Below, piece by piece: positions 1 through 10,982 of a stretch of DNA of 64,000 nt. The stretch spans positions 992,001 through 1,056,000 of the forward strand of contig WHVD01000013.1 of assembly GCA_015178975.1 (NCBI GenBank), written 5' to 3'. The notes under the pieces are model-generated. The model did not search any database. It saw only the letters and a list, made by a program, of their open reading frames with translations, and was not told where the DNA came from. The position numbers and the translations under genes were made by a program. The stretch comes from Hysterangium stoloniferum (lineage: Eukaryota; Basidiomycota; Agaricomycetes; Hysterangiales; Hysterangiaceae). How positions within the stretch are numbered: position 1 is the first letter of the stretch; every line of letters starts with the position of its first letter.

Positions 1-2
1 TA

Positions 3-2935
3 CCATTCTACTCCTGGACGGTTGCTCCACTTTTCAACCTCTTAAAGAAAGGAGTTCGTTGGCATTGGGATTCAGAACACGCCCGAGCTTTTGAAGACAT
101 CAAAGTTGCGTTGAGTTCTGCTCCAGTACTTGGACACCCTGCAAGCAGTATGCCTTATAGGTTATACACAGACGCTTCAGACTTTGCGCTGGGATGTTGC
201 CTCCAGCAAATACAAAAAATGACGCTTAAGGACCTAAAGGATACGAAAATTTATGCCCAAGCAAGGGCAGCTTTCGATCAATCACGAGACGTCCCCATTT
301 TTGTTACTCATTATAAAACCAAGGAGCCGGAATTCACCTGGACGGATTCCTGGGCCGCAGATTTTGATGACACCAGTGTCACAGTCGAACGCATTATCAC
401 CTATTGGAGCTGTACGCTCAAAAAAGCGGAATGTAACTACTCAGCCACAGAGCGAGAAGCGTTAGCTGCTAAAGAAGGATTGGTCCATTTCCAGCCCTTT
501 ATTGAGGGAGAACATATCCTTTTGATCACTGATCATGCGGTGTTACAATGGGCCAGATCTTACGAGAACACTAATCGTCGACTGGCCGCATGGGGGGTGG
601 TATACGCTGCATACCCCGGTCTGGAAATCCTACATAGAGCAGGACAAATACACAGCAATGTTGACCCATTATCTAGACTTCCTCGAGTACCTGACTGTGC
701 TTGTGAGGAGTATGCTTTTACCACAGTTTCATTGTGGTAAAATACTCCTTTTATTTTAATTATATTTTACATATTCTATTCATATTTTTCTATCTTTCAT
801 ATTCTTCGAATATTGCATATTTCATTAGTTCAAAGCATTGTGTATACTTGTGGGTGCACTCAGCACCAATTAGAACTCAGACACACTTTAACCCAAGAAC
901 CACCACTTGTAAGACACAAACTAGGTCTACTACAAGCAGTGATCAGGGTAACGCGTCAGCTACTACATAAGTAGCAATATCTGAACTACTAAACACTTCT
1001 GACCTCGAACTGTAACAGTCGAGGCCTCCACTCGAACCATTGCACTCGTTGACTCCTTCATCATCTTGTGCTCCTTCTCTCACTTTCTCTTATATTGCAC
1101 CGAATAGGTCAATATCCTTCCTTTCTACTCATTTATTCGTATATAGAATGGTCAGAACTTCCGCCACTCTTCACAGTGCTAGCCCCATGAGAGACGATCT
1201 CTTACCAATCGTAGCGGATTCTTATAACTGGAACGACAAAGAGACGTTATGGGAGAACAAACCAGTGGAAAAGGCCGTCTTTCTCACTCATCATGAGTTA
1301 GTTGAACCTGTCGGAACCGTCGAAGAGGTCCCCCAAATGAAATGGGACTTGCACAACCTTCCCAGAAACGATGAGACTGATGAGGCGGATTTTACTCTCT
1401 CAAATCCACAATTACTTATAGAGATTGATGAGAATTATGCTAAGGAACTTCGTGACGGATACCAGAAAGATCCCGCCTTCAGGAATTATTACACTGCCGA
1501 TCCCATTTCTCCAAACATGGTAGCCACTCCTTTGCATTATTTTATTGGCAAGAATAAGCTATTGTTCTTTCGAGATTTGGACTGGAAAAGTCGAATCTGC
1601 ATTCCTAGCAGCATGACGACAACCATACTCAAGCTGATACATGATAATCCTTTCGAAGGAGCTTATGCAGGCGGCCACAGGCTCTTTAATCTGATGAAAG
1701 ACCATTTCTTCTGGCCGAGGATTTTGCAGGACTGTGTGGTGTACGCTCGCAGCTGTGACATATGCCAGAAAACTAAAATTGATCATTCTGCTCGACAAGG
1801 AGCCCTTCGACCCACGGATGTACCCCTAAGGCCGTTTGAGGTTGTCTCAATGGACCTGATTACTGGATTGCCTCCTTCTACAGAAGGCGGTTATTCCGCC
1901 ATCTTCGTTGCCGTGGATAAACTCACGCGTTTCTTGATCTGTGAACCCACCACTTCAGATCTATCCGCAGAAGGATTTGCGTGAATCTTTGTGAATAAAG
2001 TAGCTGCTCCTTTCGGCCTGCCTTCAAGGATAATCTGTGATCGAGACAAGAGGTGGACCTGTAGGTTTTGGAGAGAAGTCTGCAAAGTATACAGAAGTGC
2101 CCTTGCAGTATCCTCGTCCCACCATCCTCAGACCGACAGTCAAATGGAGAACACTAATGCTATTGTGGAGCAAATGCTCAGAGCATACTGTGCCTCTTCG
2201 AAGGAGGAATGGTCTAAATGGACTCAAGTAGTGGCTCATACCTACAATTCGACAGTTCAAAGCTCAACAAGCTATGCGCCGGCCTTTTTGCTGATGGGCT
2301 ACTTACCAAGAGGAATGTCTAGCTGTCTAGGAGGGGACGACCCTGTGGTTCCCAAAGAATTATCAGATAGCCCTGTAGCCGACCAATGGATCTTAGAATT
2401 GGAAAATCACCGACAAGCAGCGTGGGATTTGATTGCACGAGCACAAGAGACCCAAGCTCGCAGTTACAACAAGAGATGGAGATTAGTGGAAGATATCTCA
2501 GAGGGAGATTATGTTCTGATTGATCCCCATTCTCTCGAGCTCGTCGAGGCCAAGGGACCCGGAAGAAAACTTATACAAAGACGGATAGGGCCGTTTGAGG
2601 TCTTGGAAAAGATCAATCCTCAAGTCTTCCGACTCTGCATCCCCTCGGAATATCAATTACATCCAGTGATTAATCGAGACCATCTTAAAAAGTACCACCT
2701 CTTCCCTAAGGAATTCGGATCCAGGGAGCTACTCGAGAACCCTCGAGAACTCAATCGTAACGACGAGGAGTACAAAGTAGAAGCTATAGTAGGACACAAA
2801 AAGCATTGCAATCGACTCCTTTTCCAGGTCCGATGGAAAGGATATGGACCGGAGGAGGACACTTGGTTAAACGGCAATGACCTTCGTAACGCTCCCGCTC
2901 TTCTTAGAGCTTACAAGACTATTTATCGAATTTAA
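3..2935 (+). pseudogene. Gy1 pol: RT end, RNase H, integrase, chromodomain
   Basis: The frame is open from base 3. RNase H is shown by LYTDASDFALGCCLQQ near 157-205 and by the later TDHAVLQWA segment. Integrase follows: its zinc motif is a His-X-His pair near 1645-1680 and CDIC near 1755, and its catalytic core has MDLI near 1851, ICDRDK near 2035 and HHPQTDSQMEN near 2120. A GPFEVL motif and a chromodomain (VRWKGYGPEEDTW near 2830-2865) end the protein at 2935. A solo LTR with target duplication splits the frame at 702-1180, and an in-frame TGA at 1981-1983 interrupts integrase (FA*IFVNKVAAPFG). The other copy, at about 11938 on the minus strand, has the same stop. Confidence 0.9.
702..1175 (+). 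repeat. Solo LTR, family A, inserted in Gy1 pol
   Basis: A 474-bp repeat starts TGTGAGGAGTATGC and ends CACTCTTCACA. It is flanked by an exact 5-bp duplication GTGCT (697-701 and 1176-1180). Removing it rejoins the pol frame. Other family A copies lie at 22090, 22805, 24536, 26995, 27593, 58231 and 58906. Confidence 0.95.
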
Positions 2936-3133
2936 TGATCATTTCACATCCTTACGACGACAACACTGTTTATCTACTTCTAGCTCTACCCCCCCCCTAC
3001 TTTCTTCCCCCTCGGCCCTTTACTTCAATAACTGAGTGGAGCTTGAAATTAATATAAAATACGTAAATTCGCTAAAGAAAATTTTATTCCCCCTATCTCT
3101 TCCCTCCACGTCAACCTCTCTAATCAGTACACT

Positions 3134-5594
3134 ATGTCGCAGGAGCAACAATCCAAACCCAAGTTCCCCAACTTTAAAAGAATACCGCGACCTCATCCTA
3201 TTAATACCTCTACTACGCCGTCTCGCACTGAACAAGTCGAGCACTCCACGGGTAATTCTGGAACGCCTTTGCCAATACCCTCCGCTGCGCAGGGCAACAT
3301 CACGGGAACGTCCACCAACTCGGGGAACGGAACCGCCTTTACTCCATACGCTCCTCTTCCCAGACCCCGATTTCCCAATTTTAAAAGAATACCTCAACCT
3401 CAAACTACAGTTCCTTCTGCCCCACCACTTCAAACAGAAACTGTCGAGCGCGTGGAGGCGACCTCATCGTCCACGAATCCTACACGGACGGACTCCATGT
3501 CAAAAGCTGCACCATGGTCCTCTAATACTTGGGGGGCTCTCTCGGGAACATGGAGCGAAACCCCACCACCTTCTCGTAGTATTTTCCCTTCTACCGAAGA
3601 GGAGATCAGAAAGAAACAGCAGTCTGAGGCCTTCTCCGCACAGGTTCAGGAGGAATTGAAAACGCTTAAATGGAAGAGGAGAGAGGAGTACTTGGAAGGA
3701 CAGTGGAGGATGGGGGCTAGGGATAATGTCCCTTCAAGGCGGACACGGCAGGAATGGAGGAAAATGGAAGGGTACGATAATCCTTCAATTATCGCTCCCT
3801 CTTCGGGTCATAAATGGACGGATTTCGCTGAAACGGATTGCAGCGACGGGGGCATGCCATGTGTTCGGAGTGTAGGCCAAAAAAGTAGGAAAGGAAAAGA
3901 TGGGGTCACCTTCTACGATTGGGACAAAGTACGAAGGATCAAATTACAAAGCATTGCATTGCGACATGGAGATGGAGTTGCATTACCTCCCAGACCCCCT
4001 TCACACCGCGGACCTCAGGAATGGACCTACCAGATGGGGCCCGGTGATCTTTCATCTGACTCGGAGGATGATCAATCTCACTACCCCACCTACGACAGCA
4101 AGTACCTCGGTGCTGACTGCCATGAAGGTTTCCTACTCCCTGACAACATTCACTTCTTCACAAGTGATCCTAACCAATGACGAAAGCTACTAACTTCCGT
4201 CAGAGTTTGGAGAGGGTATCATCCAGCAGACTCTGCAATCCCATCCACTTCCTCTCATCTCCTCCACCTCTGCCGGTCTCTTCCATACCCACATTACAGC
4301 ACTTTACACCCCTTTCGGAGCTACCAGGAAGTCTTGTACCATCCTCTGAGCTGCCTTCTCTTCCCCCTATACCACTACCCCTCCCCTTCGTAGGACATTG
4401 TCTTATATCACCGTCCTCATCCATACCCAAGCCTCCTCCAGCACCGCAGCCAATCTCGCCCCTCTACACGTCACCTGACCCTCTCGTCGCCTCCCACTCT
4501 ACTTCGACGCCTTTGGTCCCTGCGGTGTCTAACGTTCCCCTCACTTCCTTGACACCGCGGAGTCCACCGCCCGCCTCTCCCTACTCCCCTTGCATTTCTC
4601 TGGGAAGTCCCATTCAGCATCCTAACAATACATTAATGGATGTTGATCACCCTATCCTGGAAGTTCTCGCAATGCCTATGGAGGAAGTCCTCGAAGCGCC
4701 TCTCTCAGCCATAGACGTTTCCAAGGAACCCCCCCCGGCAATGGAAGCCTTCAAGGAGCCTCCCCCCTTAAGCGAAAAAGCAAAAGGGAAATGAAGAACT
4801 CAGGCCGACGAGCCCTTTGTCATGGACCCCCCCTCAACCCACCCCATTCGCAGCCCCCACCGCAGCCGTCCTCTCCCCTCCACTCTGAGGATACGGCTGG
4901 CCCCTCCCGTCCCTTCCAGTCAAGTTGGATGTGCGTGTCTATTAATTACCCCTCTGACATCTTCACTGTGGGACACACATTAATGCGACTAGGACCAACC
5001 CTGCGGCACCCCCTTCTTAAAGGGCATATCCAGGGGTATAGCGGGTCTCTCACTTTGTCGGACCGCATGAGCGCATTTTATTTACGCGTCAACGACCCTA
5101 AGGAACAGCTGCATTTAGCGGAGGATATAGAACGGGTGGAACTTTCCATGTTTCGGTCCTTACTTGTCAACTCCTCTTGTGTTCTTCCTGACCACACACC
5201 AACCCACTCTGCAGTGGACCTTGTTGACTTGTTGGAGCAACTGTTGCCGGATTCGGACACTTCGAGAGGAATCCCCTCTGGGGGAGACATGAGCTCCACA
5301 CCCCTCATCACTCCTACCCCGCCATCACTACACCCTTGACCCCCTCTCCTTGCCCGTATAACTGACGCTTCCGCTGATCGCGTTCATGCCATAATTCGAA
5401 CACGCCAGAAGGCCTACGGTTGTTGGGTCTCATCGATCCAAAAACTGGATGGGTTGACATCCGCCAATGACGCTTCGAGGCGGGAGGACATCGCTCTTTC
5501 CTTTCATGCCAAGCGTCTCGCCTGGGGCAACGCTATCCTACACCTTGGGGGTTCATCACAGGACGCATGGGGAGGAGTTCCAAGCGTACTTTGA
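3134..5594 (+). pseudogene. Gypsy third reading frame (ORF3), copy 1, function unknown
   Basis: The frame starts 198 bp after the pol stop and runs about 820 codons to the polypurine tract. I do not recognise a family. The N-terminal third is polar, with a repeated PNFKRIP motif (near 3170 and 3380). A conserved block with WTDFAETDCSDGG and YDWDKVRRIKLQ lies near 3810-3950. The middle, 4250-4790, is very rich in Pro and Ser with repeated acidic EPPP units. A well-conserved segment near 4970-5150 contains GHTLMRLGPTL, KGHIQGYSGSLTLSDRMSAF and LRVNDPKEQL. The tail near 5375-5590 has WVSSIQKLDGLTSAN. TGA codons at 4178 and 5337 and frame changes near 4240 and 4793 break it. In the second copy the 4178 site is CGA (Arg) and the frame reads on. 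Confidence 0.75.
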
Positions 5595-5631
5595 CATCTT
5601 CTTTGACATAGCTCTTCGACCTGGGGGGCAC

Positions 5632-6262
5632 TGTGAGAGGTATGGCGAAATGCACTCAGGAAATATAGTCGGATGTGCTCTTACTATATTTCCTTTATTA
5701 TTTCTATTTTCTCTCTTTCATTATATCTATAATTAGTTCGACGACCTATGTATGCGGTACATCAACTCTTGTGGGTGCACACACGCCAGACTTATGTATT
5801 CTAGCGCCCGTAGTTTAGAACTCAGACACCTTTTACACCGCAACTACGACTTACCCAGACACCTGTTAGTGTCCTGTAAGTTGTGATTGGTGTATTGTCT
5901 CGACCGTCACAGATGGGCTTTAGCTACTCATTCAAACTGAGTTTCGAACTGTATCAGTCGAAACTCAATCCCTATCTCAACTCACGTGGACTACATCCAC
6001 GCTACTCTATTATTCGACTCTCTAACTACTCTACTTGCACTCGAGCAGTTATCCAGAATTGCACTTAACCAGTCGATTCTGCTTATTCGTTCTAGCTATC
6101 TACCTTACTTTAGATAGCTATTTCTCTCTACCATATTGAACTAAGTAGTCAATACACATTCGGTCCGTATTAGACTTAGACAGTCAATACATCGTGGTAT
6201 CGTACTTTAACGGTTGATATTCTTCGTATATAGAACAGTTAGAACTTCTACCACTCTTCACA
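5632..6262 (+). repeat. 3' LTR of Gy1 (family B)
   Basis: A 631-bp repeat starts TGTGAGAGGTATGG and ends CCACTCTTCACA. It directly follows the purine tract CTGGGGGGCAC, as expected for a 3' LTR. The same family flanks Gy2 in inverted orientation (6732-7349) and recurs as solo copies at 28429, 29438, 29749 and 31502. Confidence 0.92.
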
Positions 6263-6731
6263 TCTTGTTACATCTCTCCAGGTTGTGCATCAATATTGAC
6301 CTGAGAGTGAAGTAGGCAAAACACACATTCAAAGGTTTACCATATATGGATTCCTTCAACATTTGAACATATGAAATCTGTATCGACCCTTGGCACGATG
6401 TGGTCCCCTCCAAGTAACACATGCATAATCTGTAGCAGATCATCATACACACAAAGTAAATCAGTGAGCAGAGTGAACAGTTCCATCTTGATACCCACTA
6501 TTCCCTTTTCTCGGAAGAACATCACTTCGTTTGACCACTTTGGGATCAACTTTGTTACCCCGTCAAGAGTTCCAGGCCAAGTGAATAAATCGTGTGCCAA
6601 TATGATGCCATGATACTGACCTAGCCAAGCTGCTACTGTTTCAGGCATGGATGGGTATCTAGTCCTGTAATCCTTCATGGCAGCAATGACCTTATCTCTC
6701 GAAACTCGAGGAGTGTAGTAAGAGCCCCACT
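6263..6731 (-). pseudogene. Gypsy gag fragment between two converging elements
   Basis: The minus strand reads a gag segment like the Gy3 gag (13230-13600): YPSMPETVAAWLGQYHGI, WSNEV and LLQIMHVLLGGDHIVP. It directly abuts the LTRs of Gy1 and Gy2 and has no start or end of its own. It is probably a piece of an older Gypsy gag into which the flanking elements were inserted. Confidence 0.8.
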
Positions 6732-7349
6732 TGTGAAGAGTGGTGGAAGTTCTAACCATTCTATATATGAAGAATATCGACCGTTTAGGTACGACACGTA
6801 GATGTCTTGACTATCTAAGTCTAATACAGACCGAACGGGTATTGACTACTTAGTTCAATACGATTGAGTGAAGTAGCTATCTAAAGTAGAGTAGAGAGCT
6901 AAACGAATAAAGGGAATTGACTGTTAAGTGCAGTTCTGAATGACTGCTTGAGTGTAGAAAAGAGTAATGAGAGTCGAATAATAGAGTAGCATGGATTGAG
7001 ATATAGATGGAGTTTCAACTGGTACAGTTCGAAACTCTGATTGCATAGGGAGTTAAAGCCCGTCTGTGATGGTTGAGATGATACCCCAATCATAACTTAC
7101 AGGACACTAACTGGGTGTCTGGGTAAGTCGTGGTTGTGGGGTAAAAAGTGTCTGAGTTCTAATTACGGATGCTAGAATACATAAGTCTGGCATGTATGTG
7201 CCCACAAGAGTCGATGTACCACATACATAGGTCGTCGAACTAAATATAAGTGTATAATAAAATAGAGAGAAGGAAGAAATAATAATGGAAATATAGTATG
7301 GGCTCATCCAGACTATATTTCCTGAGCATATTTCACTGTACCTCTCATA
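6732..7349 (-). repeat. 3' LTR of Gy2 (family B, minus orientation)
   Basis: On the plus strand it begins TGTGAAGAGTGGTGG and ends CCTCTCATA, the inverted form of the 5632-6262 LTR. The terminal CA of the inverted LTR start has mutated to TA. The purine-rich tract GAGGGCAC (minus strand) adjoins it at 7350. Confidence 0.88.
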
Positions 7350-7642
7350 GTGCCCTCTAGGTCAAAGAGCTATGTCAAAGAAGGTGGTGAAGGACACTTG
7401 GAACTCCTCCCCATGCATCCTGTGAGGAACCTCTGAGCTGCAGGATAGCATTTCCCCAGGTGAGACGCTTGGTGCAAAAGGAAAGGGCAATGTCTTCCTG
7501 CTTCCAAAACGTTGTTGGCGGATGTCAACCCATCCAGTTTCTGGATTGAAGAGACCCAATGGTGGTAGGCCTGCACATTCGAATGATGGCATGAACATGA
7601 TCAGCAGAGGCATCAGTAATGTGAGTGATGAGAGGAGGCCAG

Positions 7643-8107
7643 TGCCATTAATTGAATTTTACTCAATAAAGTCAAATAAACAATTGAAGAATATTCAATA
7701 ATATCAAATAAAGATGCCTCATTCAATGAAGTATTAATTTGTCCTGTTGATAAAGTGTGAGGCAAAGATAGGACACAGAGGCTCACGAATAAATAAGTTA
7801 AAGAAGGACTTGGAAAAGTTCGATGATTATGTAATACAGTAATAATATAATATAATACAGGTTTTCTGACTGACTTCCTTCATTCCTATCATTGCCCTTA
7901 TATACTATATATCATTTACCTATGATGATAATATAATATCAAAGTGAAATCATCAATGATGTCAAACTGAGACAAGTCGAAGATATTCGATATTGTCGAA
8001 GAATAGTCGAGTTGGAAAGTCAAAGGAAAGTCGAAGAAATGTTGAGGAAATGTCGAAGAAATATTAAATTGAATATTATCGAAATTTGAGTTTGTACGTT
8101 CGTGACA
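7643..8107 (-). repeat. Solo LTR, family I, in Gy2 ORF3
   Basis: A 465-bp AT-rich LTR, in minus orientation starting TGTCACGAACG and ending TTAATGGCA. An exact target duplication GCCAG lies at 638-642 and 108-112 (7638-7642 and 8108-8112). It is related to 10142-10553 by the shared ends and by the recurring TCGA-rich stretch. Confidence 0.85.
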
Positions 8108-10141
8108 GCCAGGGGTGTAGTTATGATGGGGCAGGAGTGAGAAGAGGTGTGCAGCTCGCATCCCCACCAGAGGGAAGTCCTCCCAGGGTGTCGGAATCCA
8201 ACAACAACAGATGCTCCAACAGGTCAACTAGGTCCACAGCTGAGTGGATCGGCGCGTGCTCAGGAAGGACACGAGAGGAGTCAACAAGCAGGGACCGAAA
8301 CATGGAGAGCTCACCCCCCTTGATATCCTCCGCCAAACGCAGCTGTTCCTTAGGGTCATTGACACATAAGTAAAAGGTACTCATGCGATCTGATAGCGTG
8401 AGAGACCCACTATACCCTTGGATATGCCCTTTAAGAAGGGGGTGCTGCAAGGTTGGCCCCAGGCACGTTAACGTGTGTCCCACAGTGAAAATGTTGGAGG
8501 GGTAGTTAATGGACACGTGCATCCAACCAGTCTGTAAGAAATGAGCTGAATTGGCCATGTCTCGAGAGTGAGGGGGAGAGGGTGGCTGTGGTGGGGGGTG
8601 GCAAATGGGGTCAGCCGGAAAAGGGTCAAAGGGTTCATCAACCTGAACATCAGCTTTCCGCTTCCCCTTCGCTTTTTCGCTTAAGGGGGGAGGCTCCTTG
8701 AAGACTTCCATGGGTGGGGGAGGTTCCTTGAAGACCTCTGTGGCAGGGGGGGGTTCCTCAAAGACATCCATGGCTGAGGGAGGTGCCTCGAGGACTTCCT
8801 CCATGACTGAGGGAGGCGCTGCGAGGATTTCCTGGATAGGGTGATCGACATCCATCAATGTAGTATTGGGTTGATGAATGGGGCTCCCCAGAGAAATGCA
8901 AGGTGAGCAGGGAGAGATGGGAGGTGGGCTCCACGCTGACAGGGGAACCAGGGAAGTGTCCGACACCATAGGGAAAAATGGTGCCGGGGTAGAGTAGGTG
9001 ACAACAAGGGGTTCAGGGGACATGTGGGGGGGTGGGGTTGGCCGTAGTGCCAGAGAGGGCTCGGGTGCAGGTGAGGGTGGTGGTATGAGGGAAGATTCTG
9101 CTGGGAGGAGGGGCAACATTATGGGGGGAAGAGAAGGCGGGTCGGTGGATGGTTCATGACCTCCCAGCAGCTCTGAAAAGGGTGTAAAGTGTTGCAGTGA
9201 GGGCACAGAAGAAACGGATGGAGGTGGAGGGAGGCGAGTGGAGCTGGGTGGCATCACAGGGTCGGTTGGATGATACCCCCTCCAAACTCTGATGGAAGTC
9301 AGCAGTTTTTGTCGTTGATTAGGGTCACTCGTGAAGAAGTGAATGTTGTCCGGAAGTAAAAAACCTTCATGTCAATCAGCGCCGAGATACCTGCTGTTGT
9401 AGGTGGGATATTGCAATTGGTCATCGTCCGAATTGGATGAGAAGTCGATGGGTCCCATCTAGTAGGTTTGTTCCTGAGGCCCACATTGGGAAGGAGGTCT
9501 GGGAGGTAGTGTAACTCTGTCCCTGCGTCACAATGCAATGCTTTGTAGCTTGATCCTCCGTACTTTGTCCCAATTGTAGAAGGTGACTCCATCCTTTCCT
9601 TTCTTGCTTTTCTGTTCTACACTCTGAACACATGGTGTGCCCCCATCACTGCAATCTGTCTCATTGAAATCTGTCCATTTATGGCCTGCGGGGGGAGTGA
9701 TGGTTAAAGGGTTGTTGTTTCCTTCCATTCTCCATTCCTGTCATGTCTGCCTTGAGGAGATATGATCCCTAGCACCCATTTTTCACTGTCCCTCTAAGTA
9801 CTCCTCCCTCCTCTTCCTCTTGAGCATTTTCAATTCCTCCTGAACCTCTGCGGAGAAAGCCTTGGACTGCCATTTTTTCCTGATCTCCTCCTCAGTGGAA
9901 GGGAAGATACTATGAGGGGGTGGGGGGGTTTCACTCCATGTTCCCAAGGGAGCCCCCCAAGTACCAGAGGGCAGGGGTGCCACTTCTGAAATGGGGTCCA
10001 TCTGTGTAGGGTATGTGGATGAAGAGGTTTTCCCCAGGTGCTCGACAATTTCTGTTCGAGGTGGTGGGGGAGGAGGAACCGTTGTTTGGGATCGAGGTAT
10101 CCTTTTGAAGTTAGAGAGTCAGAGTCTGGGGGAAGGCGTAT

Positions 10142-10553
10142 TGTCACAACTGTCACAAGTCACAACATTGTCACAAACAATCAAAGGTAATATTCGACAA
10201 CTCTTCGACGTATTGAATTCGACTCGACAAACCCAAACATTATTCGACATGTCTCATTTCGACATCATGTATGATTTCATTATTAGTTCATAACATAGTC
10301 ATAACGATACAAAGAAAAGCATAAAAGGGCTACAAAAGGAGCGAGGGAAGTCAGTCGAAATATCTGTAAATTAGTAATACTAGTAATTCTATCTTATCGT
10401 AACTTCTTTGACAAATACTTCCGTGAGTTCTCGCGACTGGTAATAGCCTCTTACTTTATCGACAGGGCAAATATATACTTCATCAAACGAGGCTTTCGAG
10501 TTCGATTGGTAGAATATTATTCGACTTTATTGAAGAATAATCGATTCGTGACA
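10142..10553 (+). repeat. Solo LTR, family I, second copy in Gy2 ORF3
   Basis: A 412-bp LTR starting TGTCACAACTGTCACAAG and ending CGATTCGTGACA. The flanks CGTAT (10137-10141) and AGTAT (10554-10558) match at four of five bases, consistent with an aged target duplication. Confidence 0.8.
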
Positions 10554-10982
10554 AGTATATGGAGTGAAAGCAGTGCTGCTCCCCGAGTTGGTAGAGATGC
10601 CTGCCATGTTGTCCTGTGAGGTGGGGTGCATCGATGTGGGGTGCATCGATGATGGCATCCCAGCATTACCCGTACAGTGCTCGACGTTTTCAGTATGAGA
10701 TGATGTGGTATAAGTATTAATAGATTGGGGTCACAGTATTCTTTTGAAGTTGGAGAACTTTGGGTTTGGGTTGTTGGTCCTGCAACATAGTGTACTGATT
10801 TGAGAGTTTGACGTGGAGGGAAGAGATGGGGGGATAAAATTTTCTTTAGCAGTTTTACATTTTTTATATTAATTTCAAGCTCCGCTCAGTTATTGAGGTG
10901 AAAGGCCGAGGGGGATGAATAGTAAGGAGTAGAGTTAAAGTAAATAAACAGTGTTGTCATAGTGAAAAGGTGAAATGATCGT

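Larger units (their letters stand above)
1..6262 (+). mobile_element. Ty3/Gypsy chromodomain retrotransposon Gy1, 5' truncated by window edge
   Basis: The element enters from the left edge inside the reverse transcriptase/RNase H part of pol. It continues through integrase and chromodomain to 2935, then a long third reading frame (3134-5594), a purine-rich tract ending just before 5632, and a 3' LTR (5632-6262). A solo LTR of another family (702-1175) lies inside pol. Gag, protease and the 5' LTR lie outside the window. The order RT-RNase H-integrase-chromodomain is that of fungal chromoviruses. The element is dead: it has an in-frame TGA in integrase and further stops and frame changes in the third frame. 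Confidence 0.9.
7376..10788 (-). pseudogene. Gypsy third reading frame (ORF3), copy 2
   Basis: This is the minus-strand counterpart of 3134-5594. It preserves the segments HKWTDFNETDCSDGGTPC, GHTLTCLGPTLQHPLLKGHI, GYSGSLTLSDRMSTFYL and WVSSIQKLDGLTSAN, and the Pro/Ser-rich middle with EPPP units. It reads Arg (CGA) where copy 1 has TGA, so the two pieces seen in copy 1 were one protein. Two solo LTRs interrupt it (7643-8107 and 10142-10553), with other frame breaks near 9300 and 9780. Conservation across two diverged copies argues that the frame was once coding. The function is unknown. Confidence 0.72.

Noticed and set aside
734..970. Recurring 78-residue frame starting MVKYSFYF / MVKHSFYF (also at 22837, 27200, 27594, 58374)
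   Set aside because: It is the LTR family A sequence read through in one frame. It recurs only because the LTR does, with no start context or partner.
2940..3133. Possible LTR between Gy1 pol and ORF3
   Set aside because: No TG...CA ends or duplication, and the same spacer occurs in Gy2 at the equivalent place, so it is internal to the element.
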